The notes under the pieces: model-generated
The model's database searches: none
The model's input: only the letters and a program-made list of their open reading frames with translations
Told to the model about the DNA's origin: nothing
Position numbers and translations under genes: made by a program
Part shown: positions 46,986 to 54,161 of the stretch, one piece after another
Layout of the letters: every line of letters starts with the position of its first letter
Numbering within the stretch: the stretch's first letter is position 1
Source of the DNA: Puniceicoccaceae bacterium 5H
GTDB taxonomy: Bacteria; Verrucomicrobiota; Verrucomicrobiia; Opitutales; Oceanipulchritudinaceae
DNA length: 64,000 nucleotides
Direction of reading: 5' to 3'
Assembly: GCA_009772895.1 (NCBI GenBank)
Contig: WOUP01000007.1
Location: forward strand, 1-64,000

Positions 46986-48191
46986 ATGCCGCAACCACGC
47001 CCACCCGTCCGCCTGCGGGTCGTGACGAGCCATCCGATCCAGTATCAGGTGCCGGTTTGGCGTGCCCTGGCCGCGCGGGAGGATGTGAACTTGGAGGTGT
47101 GGTATGCCTCGAGGCAGGGCCTGGAAGCGACGGCGGACGAGGAATTTGGGCTCTCGATCCGCTACGACGTCGACTTGTTGGGCGGCTACCGCGCGCGCTT
47201 TTTCCGCAATTGGGGGCGACGCACAGGCAATGGACCGCTGCGTTACATCAATCCGGGATTGTGGCAGGCGCTGGGGGAGGGTGGTTACGACGTCGCGTTC
47301 TTTCACGGCCTGCACTATGCGACCCACGCTGTGGGCATGCGGGCGGCCCAGCGGGCTGGCGCGGGCGTGATGGTGCGCACGGAGACCTACGATCTCGGCC
47401 AGCCCGAGCGCGGTCTGAAGAGGCGCCTGCGCAATGCCTATTACCGCACGGTGCTGGCGCCGGTGGATCGCGCCTTGACGATCGGCACCGCCAACCGCGC
47501 GTTTTACCAATGCCTCGGGCTCGAGCCTTACCGGCTGGGCTGGGCGCCGTATGTGGTGGACGATGCCTACTTTCGGGCGGCGCGAGAATGGTTGCGCGGA
47601 CAGGAGGCGACGTTGCGCGCGCAATGGCAGTTGCCGCCGGATCGCCCGGTGCTGCTCTTCGCCGGTAAGCTGATTCCCAAAAAGCAGCCGGCGCGGTTGC
47701 TGGAAGCGTTTTTGAGCTCGGCCATGCGCACGCAATGGGCGCTGTTGATCGTGGGCGAGGGCGCGCTGAAGCCGGAGCTGGAGCGCCAGGCGGCGGAAGC
47801 CCCCGATGCGGTGGTGCGGTTTGCGGGCTTTCTCAATCAGAGCCGTATGCCCGAAGCCTACGCCGTGGCGGATGCGCTGGCGCTGCCGAGCGCCTATCAG
47901 GAGACCTGGGGCCTGGTGGTCAACGAAGCCCTGGCGTTTGGCTGCGCGGCGATCGTGAGTGATCGGGTGGGCTCGGCGCCCGATCTGGTGGCGGAGCAGA
48001 CGGGCGAGGTGTTCCCTTACCACGATGTGGATGCGCTGCGGGCGATTCTGGACCGCTGGGTGCAGGAGCCGGAGCGGGTGGCGCAGTATCAGGCGGCGGC
48101 AGCGGCGGCGATCGCGCCCTACACGGTTGAACGGCAGGCGGAAGTCATCGCGCGGGAAGCGCGCTACCTGGCGTGGTCGGCAGGTTGGTAA
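46986..48191 (+). CDS. Glycosyltransferase family 4 (GT-B fold)
   Basis: A 401-residue cytosolic glycosyltransferase. The N-terminal Rossmann half begins VVTSHPIQYQVPVWRAL and has FHGLHYATHAV; the C-terminal half has PVLLFAGKLIPKKQPARLLEA, RFAGFLNQSRMPEAY and the E-x7-E pair Glu306 and Glu314 in QETWGLVVNEALAFG, which positions the sugar nucleotide. It probably builds surface glycan, but donor and acceptor are unknown. Its 3' end overlaps the convergent antiporter gene by 47 bases. Base composition is similar to its neighbours. Confidence 0.9.
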   Translation: MPQPRPPVRLRVVTSHPIQYQVPVWRALAAREDVNLEVWYASRQGLEATADEEFGLSIRYDVDLLGGYRARFFRNWGRRTGNGPLRYINPGLWQALGEGGYDVAFFHGLHYATHAVGMRAAQRAGAGVMVRTETYDLGQPERGLKRRLRNAYYRTVLAPVDRALTIGTANRAFYQCLGLEPYRLGWAPYVVDDAYFRAAREWLRGQEATLRAQWQLPPDRPVLLFAGKLIPKKQPARLLEAFLSSAMRTQWALLIVGEGALKPELERQAAEAPDAVVRFAGFLNQSRMPEAYAVADALALPSAYQETWGLVVNEALAFGCAAIVSDRVGSAPDLVAEQTGEVFPYHDVDALRAILDRWVQEPERVAQYQAAAAAAIAPYTVERQAEVIAREARYLAWSAGW

Positions 48192-49203
48192 AGACCAGCC
48201 ACCCAATGTAGCTGGCATAGATGAGCACCAGCACCAAGCCTTCGCGGCGGTCGACTTTGCCCGCGCTCCAGAGGCCACCGAAGATCAGCAGCGCCACCGT
48301 GAGCCCGAGCATCAGCAGGCCGTCGCGCCAGAAGACCGACCCGTCCACGCGGATGGGCGAGACGACGCCCGCCAGCCCGAGTACGCCCAGCGTGTTGAAG
48401 AGGTTGGAGCCCACGATGTTGCCCACCGCCAGGTCGTGTTGATTCTTGCGTGCGGCGGCGATGGAGGAGGCTAGCTCGGGCAGCGAAGTGCCGATCGCGA
48501 CGATGGTCAGGCCGATGATCAACTCGGAGACGCCCAGCAGCTCGGCGATCTCGACCGCGCCCCAGACGAGCAGGCGGGAGGAGCCGACCAGCAATACGAG
48601 GCCGACAACCGTCCACAGGATCGCCTGGGGCAAGGGGTTCTTCGGCTCCGTTGGGGCGTCGCCGGCGGCCATGGTGTCGCGGGACGATTGGCGGCCCTGC
48701 CAGATGGACCAGCCGACAAGCCCGCCGAATACCGCCAGCAGGCCCACCGCATCGAGGCGCGAGATTTCGCCATCGAAGATCTGGTAGAGGGAAAAGCCGG
48801 TCACGAGCAGGAGGATCGGCAGTTCGCGGCGGATGACTTGCGACTGCACCCGCAGCGGGCTGATCAGCGCGGTCACGGCCAGAATGAAGGCGATGTTGGT
48901 GATGTTGGAGCCGTAGGCATTGCCCAGGGCGAGATCGGGCGTGCCGCTGGCTGCCGCGAGCACGGAGACGATCATCTCGGGCGCGGAGGTGCCGAAGCCG
49001 ATCACGAGCATGCCGATGAGCAGGGGCGGCAGGCCCAGATGGCCGGCCGTATCGGCGGCTCCTTCGACAAAGCGATCGGCGCTCCAGACGAGCAGGATCA
49101 GACCGGCAATCAGGGCGAGCAGTGCGAACATCATGACGTAACAGGCGATGATGGGGTAAAGCGAACGGTCGTCCACTGAAACTGAATTCATTAGGGTTTG
49201 CAC
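48145..49203 (-). CDS. Calcium/sodium antiporter, CaCA (YrbG) family
   Basis: A 352-residue membrane protein with ten or so helices and the two alpha repeats that bind ions: GFGTSAPEMIVSVLAA in the first half and AIGTSLPELASSIAAA in the second, each with a GTS-x-PE. The PE residues are present in both, so it is expected to be active. It extrudes Ca2+ in exchange for Na+. The N-terminus is uncertain; an ATG at 49203 is used but an internal ATG near 49137 would suit the first helix. It overlaps the glycosyltransferase gene tail to tail by 47 bases. Confidence 0.9.
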   Translation of the reverse strand: MQTLMNSVSVDDRSLYPIIACYVMMFALLALIAGLILLVWSADRFVEGAADTAGHLGLPPLLIGMLVIGFGTSAPEMIVSVLAAASGTPDLALGNAYGSNITNIAFILAVTALISPLRVQSQVIRRELPILLLVTGFSLYQIFDGEISRLDAVGLLAVFGGLVGWSIWQGRQSSRDTMAAGDAPTEPKNPLPQAILWTVVGLVLLVGSSRLLVWGAVEIAELLGVSELIIGLTIVAIGTSLPELASSIAAARKNQHDLAVGNIVGSNLFNTLGVLGLAGVVSPIRVDGSVFWRDGLLMLGLTVALLIFGGLWSAGKVDRREGLVLVLIYASYIGWLVFTNLPTTPGSALPAR

Positions 49204-49458
49204 CCCGGTTTACTAAAGAAAGCAGTGTAAAGGCCGCTTAGAACTAGGTTTGAACTGGATTTAATCCGCTGAAGGTGTGCATCATGGAACCCAGCTCAAA
49301 GCTTGAGCGGGCCCATAAAATAGACCTATATACCCGGTGACATCATGGGGATTAGCCGCAACAATCCGTATTTTCTTCACCTGTTACCTACGATGAAGCG
49401 CAGTTTTTGCACCGCCCCGGCATTGCCGCTTCCACGGTTTTCGCCCATAGTCTAGCTT

Positions 49459-50739
49459 ATGCCCAAAGTCCTGGTAGTCGATGATGCGACAGGGGTGCAC
49501 GATATGTTGCGCACCTTGTTTGCGACTATGGACCTGGATGACGCCTATGCGCATAGCGGGGCGGAGGCGTTGAAGATCTATGAAGGCGGCGATATCGATG
49601 TCGTGCTCTCCGACGTCCGCATGGAGCAGATGGACGGGATCGTGTTGCTGCGCCGGCTCAAGAAGATGGACGCGAATGCGGTCGTGATCATGATGACCGC
49701 GCTGGACCGCAAGGACGATATTCTGGCCGCCCTGAAGCTGGGCGCCTTCGATTTCTTCATCAAGCCGTTTCTGGTCAACGAATTCAAGGACAGCCTGCGC
49801 CGCGCGTTCGAGGAGCGCCAGCGCCGGCTCGCTCCCGTGTTGGGCGGCAGTCAGCCGGCGGCGCAGACGACTGGGATGTCGACGCCCGTCGAGGCCGAAA
49901 AGCTGCGCAACCTTCGCCGCAAGCTGGAGGAGCGCGAACAGGCCCTCGCGGCGCGCGAAAACAACTTCCATGAACGCCGCGCCGAGCTGGAAGACCGCGA
50001 GCAGTCACTGGAAGAGCGCCACGAAAAGGTGGCGCGCAAGGAGCGTGAGGTCGAGCAGCGCGAATCCGAGCTTTCCTCCCTCGAGCGCAATCTGACCGAG
50101 CGCGCCCAGTCGACCCCGCCGTGGCAGGGCGAGACTTCGGCCCCGGCGCCCAAAAAGGACGCTTCCAATCAGGTCGTCGTGCTCGAGGCGGAGTTGGAAG
50201 AGCTGAAGGAAGTCCTGGCGGAGCGCGATCGCGAACTGGCCGAGCGTGACCGCCAGCTGGAGAAGCTGCAATCGGCGGCCTTCGGCGAGGGCGATATGCT
50301 CAGCTTTGGCGGCGAACTGGAGGAGGGCGTGGCAAACGGCCCGATCACCGACGAGACGCTGAAGGCTCGCGAGGCGGCTATTCGCGAGCGCGAAGAAATG
50401 TTGGCCGAACGGGAAGCCTTTCTGGAGCAGAGCGAAAATTCCCTCTTCGACAAGGGCCAGGAGCTGCAGGAGCTCGAAGCCGAGCTGGAGCACCGCCGTG
50501 ATCAGGTGGAGGTCCGCGAGCAGATGTTGGGCGAGGGGGGAGAGTCCGTCTCCGCCGAAGATCAGGCCGAAATCCAGCGCATCAAGGCCGAGATCGACGC
50601 CAAGGCACAGGATCTGGCCGAGCGTGAGCAACGCCTGAAGGAGCGGGAGCGCGACATCAAGAAGGCGGAAGCCCTCATCAAGGCGCGCGAGCAATACCTC
50701 AAGGCCAGCGAGAGCATCCTGTTCAACAGCGAAGAATAG
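49459..50739 (+). CDS. Response regulator receiver domain with long coiled coil
   Basis: A 426-residue protein. Residues 1-120 are a CheY-type receiver with Asp8/Asp9, the phospho-acceptor Asp52 in VVLSDVRM, Thr in IMMTALD and Lys in FFIKPF. The rest is a highly charged coiled coil (Arg/Glu/Lys-rich, e.g. EREQALAARENNFHERRAEL) with two short breaks near 215-235 and 275-295; there is no DNA-binding or enzymatic output domain. It precedes rimB and rimK on the same strand. The coiled coil could be a scaffold or dimerisation module. No histidine kinase is next to it. Confidence 0.85.
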   Translation: MPKVLVVDDATGVHDMLRTLFATMDLDDAYAHSGAEALKIYEGGDIDVVLSDVRMEQMDGIVLLRRLKKMDANAVVIMMTALDRKDDILAALKLGAFDFFIKPFLVNEFKDSLRRAFEERQRRLAPVLGGSQPAAQTTGMSTPVEAEKLRNLRRKLEEREQALAARENNFHERRAELEDREQSLEERHEKVARKEREVEQRESELSSLERNLTERAQSTPPWQGETSAPAPKKDASNQVVVLEAELEELKEVLAERDRELAERDRQLEKLQSAAFGEGDMLSFGGELEEGVANGPITDETLKAREAAIREREEMLAEREAFLEQSENSLFDKGQELQELEAELEHRRDQVEVREQMLGEGGESVSAEDQAEIQRIKAEIDAKAQDLAEREQRLKERERDIKKAEALIKAREQYLKASESILFNSEE

Positions 50740-50808
50740 GTTGGGGCGAATGCCATCAACCCCGTGCGCGTCCTTGCCTTCTGTCTGGAATCCCCCATGT
50801 TGTGGGCC

Positions 50809-51264
50809 ATGAGCGGGCCCGTTATCATCGGCTGGAAGGAGATCATCCATTTACCGGAGTGGGACATCGGCGGCTTGTCTGCCAAGTCCGATACGGGAGC
50901 CCGCAGCTGCGCGATCGACGTGAGCAAGATCACCGAACTACCGGACGGGCGGGTTTCGTTCGAAGTCATCCTCGACCGGGGTGCTGCGACGCGGACTCGC
51001 CGGGTCGAGGCTGCGGTGGTGGGGCGCACGGTCGTCCGCTCGAGCAATGGCCGCAGCCAGCTGCGTTACCGCGTGCGCACCGAGGTCAGGATCGGGCCGC
51101 ATTCCAAGCTGGCAGACTTCACGCTCGTGAACCGGCGGCGCATGATTCACCGCGTTTTGCTCGGCCGCATCTTCATGGCCGGCGATTTTCTCGTTGATTC
51201 CTCTCAGGTCTACGTGCATGGAGGCAAACCAGCACGTCGCTCCGCCAGAATCCAAAAAAGCTGA
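50809..51264 (+). CDS. rimB: RimB-type retropepsin-like protease
   Basis: About 151 residues from the ATG at 50809 (an ATG at 50797 is also possible). The Zn_protease/RimB family motif is present: GWKEIIHLPEWDIGGLSAKS followed by Asp28-Thr-Gly-Ala (DTGARSCAID), the aspartic-protease DTG signature, and RRMIHRVLLGRIFMAGDFLVD near the end. RimB proteins are small retropepsin-like proteases encoded with RimK; in other bacteria they remove the glutamate tail that RimK adds to ribosomal protein S6. rimK follows 6 bases after its stop. Confidence 0.85.
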   Translation: MSGPVIIGWKEIIHLPEWDIGGLSAKSDTGARSCAIDVSKITELPDGRVSFEVILDRGAATRTRRVEAAVVGRTVVRSSNGRSQLRYRVRTEVRIGPHSKLADFTLVNRRRMIHRVLLGRIFMAGDFLVDSSQVYVHGGKPARRSARIQKS

Positions 51265-51270
51265 AATGCT

Positions 51271-52515
51271 ATGACGGCCTCCTCCTCTCTCAACCTGGCC
51301 ATATTATCGCGCAGCCCCAAGGCTTACAGCACCCGTCGGCTGCGTGAAAGTGCCCTTGCCCGCGGCCTGCGGTGCCGTGTGATGGATACGCTGAGGTTCG
51401 GCATCTATGTCGAGCGCACTCAGCCCGCGCTCACCTACAAGGGCGAACCCCTGGACGACTACGATGCGATCATTCCCCGCATCGGGGCGTCGATCAGCTT
51501 CTATGGCGCTGCAGTGGTGCGGCAGTTCGAGCAAATGGGCGTCTTTAGCGTCAACTCCGCAGTGGCCATCACCACGGCGCGGGACAAGTTGCGCTCGCTG
51601 CAGGTGCTCAGCCGCCACGACATCGGCATCGCGCACAGTGCGTTTGTGCGGCAAAAGAGTGACGTGTTGCCGGCGATCCAGAAGGTCGGCGGCGCGCCCG
51701 TCATCGTAAAACTGCTCGAGGGCACGCAGGGCATCGGCGTGATCCTGGCCGAAAGCGAAAAGGTGGCTGAGGCCATCGTGGAGACGTTGCAGGCCAAGGA
51801 CATGAACGTGCTGATCCAGAAGTTTGTGCAAGAGAGCAAGGGCCGCGACATCCGGGCCTTCGTGATCGGCGACCGCGTGGTGGCCGCGATGCGCCGGCGT
51901 GCGGTGGGCGGCGAATTTCGCAGCAACGTGCACCGGGGCGGCCGTACCGAACGTGTGCAGTTGAGCGAAGACTACGAGCGCACGGCGGTGCGGGCGGCCC
52001 AGATCATGGGTTTGCGAGTGGCCGGCGTCGACATGCTCGAGGGCAACGACGGCCCCGTCATCATGGAGGTCAACGCCTCCCCGGGTCTCGAGGGCATCGA
52101 GACCTGCACCCAGATCGATATCGCGGGCGAGATCGTGGACTACGTGGTGGAGCACGCCCGCTTCGACGATCTGGATGTGCGCCAGCGGCTGGCGTTTGCC
52201 CGCGGTTATATCGTGGCTGAATTTACGGTGACGGAGACCTGGCCGCTGGCCAACAAGACCTTGGCCGAATCCGGCTTGCGGGAGCGCGACATCGTGGTGA
52301 TGAGCATCAACCGCGGGGGTCAGCACTATCCCGTGCCGCGTGGCTCGGATGTGCTGTACGCGGGCGACGTGCTGCTGTGCTATGGCCCGAAGCTGGCGCT
52401 GCGCGAATACTTGCCCACGCTCGAGAAAAAGCGCAAGAAACGCAACGGCTCACGGCTCAAAAGCCCGGAGCCAAGCGAAAACCCGCCGCCGACCGACCCG
52501 GATCCGACGGCCTGA
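51271..52515 (+). CDS. rimK: RimK-type glutamate ligase fused to an RCK_C (TrkA_C) domain
   Basis: A 414-residue protein, longer than E. coli RimK (about 300). Residues 1-300 form the ATP-grasp ligase (AILSRSPKAYSTRRLRESA, GAPVIVKLLEGTQGIGVILA, IQKFVQESKGRDIRAFVIG, GPVIMEVNASPGLEGIE), which adds glutamates to the S6 C-terminus. Residues about 312-388 form a second domain (EFTVTETWPLANKTLAESGL, IVVMSINRGGQHYPVPRGSD, VLYAGDVLLCYGP), a TrkA_C/RCK_C fold that in K+ transporters binds small ligands, including c-di-AMP in some. A Pro-rich tail follows. It is co-transcribed with rimB. Confidence 0.9.
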   Translation: MTASSSLNLAILSRSPKAYSTRRLRESALARGLRCRVMDTLRFGIYVERTQPALTYKGEPLDDYDAIIPRIGASISFYGAAVVRQFEQMGVFSVNSAVAITTARDKLRSLQVLSRHDIGIAHSAFVRQKSDVLPAIQKVGGAPVIVKLLEGTQGIGVILAESEKVAEAIVETLQAKDMNVLIQKFVQESKGRDIRAFVIGDRVVAAMRRRAVGGEFRSNVHRGGRTERVQLSEDYERTAVRAAQIMGLRVAGVDMLEGNDGPVIMEVNASPGLEGIETCTQIDIAGEIVDYVVEHARFDDLDVRQRLAFARGYIVAEFTVTETWPLANKTLAESGLRERDIVVMSINRGGQHYPVPRGSDVLYAGDVLLCYGPKLALREYLPTLEKKRKKRNGSRLKSPEPSENPPPTDPDPTA

Positions 52516-52604
52516 GGAACGAGAGTTTGGGGGCGTGGAAGGTGGTAAACACGAACCACGCCGCTGGCACCGCTCCTTGCCGCAAGGTGCGTTCAAGCCG
52601 CCCG

Positions 52605-53084
52605 TTAGCGCGGGGGCAGCAAATCAAAGTCGGACAAGACGCCGCGGATCGTCTCGGCGTTGATCGGCTTGTCGTAGTAGGCGGTCATGCCGGCTGCGGC
52701 ATAGCCATTCGCATCGCCCATGCGCGCAAAGGCAGAAAGGCCGATGATCGGGACCCCGCTGTTGTGCAGACCCACTTCGCCAGAACGGATACGGCGTGTG
52801 GCTTCCACTCCGTCCAGTTCCGGCATCTGGATATCCATGAAGATGAGATCGGCCTGCTGGTTCTGGAGAGCCTGCAAGAGATGGGCGCCGTTGTTGCACA
52901 TCTGGCAGGCCAGGCCAAGTCGCTTGAGGATGGCCCCCAGCACCCGCTGGTTGATGCTGTTGTCTTCCGCGTAAAAGAGCCGGAAACTCGGCGTTTTGGG
53001 CGCGAGTTGACCACTCGGGGCAGGTTCGCCGAACTCGAGTCGGCGGACGGGCGGTTGAGAAGTGGCTGTCACGGACAAAGTCAT
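52605..53084 (-). CDS. Single-domain response regulator
   Basis: 159 residues from the ATG at 53084. After a flexible N-terminal 35 residues, a receiver domain: YAEDNSINQRVLGAIL, acceptor Asp in LIFMDIQMPELDG, Ser/Ala switch in IIGLSAFAR and Lys in YYDKPIN. No output domain. Such CheY/HK-hybrid-like receivers relay phosphoryl groups or act through protein contact. It faces rimK tail to tail and its cognate kinase is not in the window. Confidence 0.85.
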   Translation of the reverse strand: MTLSVTATSQPPVRRLEFGEPAPSGQLAPKTPSFRLFYAEDNSINQRVLGAILKRLGLACQMCNNGAHLLQALQNQQADLIFMDIQMPELDGVEATRRIRSGEVGLHNSGVPIIGLSAFARMGDANGYAAAGMTAYYDKPINAETIRGVLSDFDLLPPR

Positions 53085-53201
53085 TGAAGGCGGTGGACTG
53101 AGCTGAAGTAAGCGGTGCCTCTTATTTCGGAGCTTTAGGTGATCTTTGAAGGTCAAACACCTATTTAGCTACAAATAGTAAATTCAGAGATGAGCGATAC
53201 T

Positions 53202-54062
53202 TTACTGATCGGTGGTGAAGGGAGGGTGTTCGCGCAGGGTGTCTCCGCTGCGGGGCGCATCTGCGGGGATGGCGGCGATACGGGGCAGGCAGCGCAGCAT
53301 GATCTCGGTGCAGATGGGGTTCAAGCGGCGGTAAACCTGCCGGATGGTATCCCAGGTCCAGTCGCCCACGCCCTCGGCCGGATTGCTGATCACGTTGAGA
53401 CAGGCCAGGTGGAGGCCCAATTGCCGGGCGTAGGTGATCTCGGTGGCGACGTTGAGTGTGACGAGATCGGCCCCCTGCTGGCGCAGTGCCCGGATCTCCG
53501 AAGCTGTTTCGAAACGGCCGCCGCGTGCCTGCCAGACGCTGCCGACCGGGTGAATGCTGATGTCGTCCAACTCCCGCCGGGCACGCACGGTCTTGCGCGC
53601 CTCCTCGATCAGAATCTGGCGCAGCGTCGCATCCATCGGTGGCGTGAAGCGAGGGAAGGCAAAGGTGGGCCCCTCCAGGTATTGCAGTGGGATGCCGGTG
53701 GGGCGGTCGATGTTGAGGTCGCCGAAATCGTCGGGCACCACGAGGTCGAACAGGCGATAGGCCGGGTGAATGCCGCCCGCCGTGGCGCCGGTCAGGACGT
53801 TGCGCACGCCCAGTTGGTGCAGGCCCAGCCACGTCTGCAGCCACTGGTTGTCGCCGTGGAAGTGCACGTAGATGTAAGGCACCTCCTCATACTGGCCGAG
53901 GTAGAAGGGCGGTGATGTGCCTTCGGGCGTTTCGACCGTAAAGCGGCCCTCCAATCCTCCGTCACGCTCGATGGCGTCGTTGAGATGCGTGCCCCCGATG
54001 AGTGCGATGCACACCTTGTCGGGCGCTTCGATGAGCGGAAGCTGGTCCAGGTGGGTGGCCAT
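53202..54062 (-). CDS. MTAP/PNP-family nucleoside phosphorylase
   Basis: A 286-residue phosphorylase. It cleaves purine nucleosides (5'-methylthioadenosine or inosine-type) with phosphate. Recognisable parts are the start IALIGGTHLND (phosphate loop), GVRNVLTGATAGGIHPAYR, DLVVPDDFGD, and ARGGRFETASEIRALRQQG followed by TLNVATEITYARQLG. The normal GMT/GMS after the substrate loop is LNV, so the exact substrate is uncertain; MTAP length is similar. No methionine salvage gene is beside it. Confidence 0.78.
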   Translation of the reverse strand: MATHLDQLPLIEAPDKVCIALIGGTHLNDAIERDGGLEGRFTVETPEGTSPPFYLGQYEEVPYIYVHFHGDNQWLQTWLGLHQLGVRNVLTGATAGGIHPAYRLFDLVVPDDFGDLNIDRPTGIPLQYLEGPTFAFPRFTPPMDATLRQILIEEARKTVRARRELDDISIHPVGSVWQARGGRFETASEIRALRQQGADLVTLNVATEITYARQLGLHLACLNVISNPAEGVGDWTWDTIRQVYRRLNPICTEIMLRCLPRIAAIPADAPRSGDTLREHPPFTTDQ

Positions 54063-54161
54063 GATGGCAAGTATGAGGCGTTTGCCCTTGGCGTAAAGGA
54101 AATGTTAACTTTACTTTAGCCTACGCTTGTTGAATTTCAACTCCCCTTGAAGAACGTCCGT

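Noticed and set aside
46713-48278. N-terminal extension of the GH5-like protein to 1384 residues
   Set aside because: The extension is antisense to the glycosyltransferase gene and has no domain; a good signal peptide starts at 46712.
52535-52615. Another copy of the modular repeat between rimK and the receiver gene
   Set aside because: Only loose similarity (ctggcaccgctccttgccgc); neither conserved arm is present.
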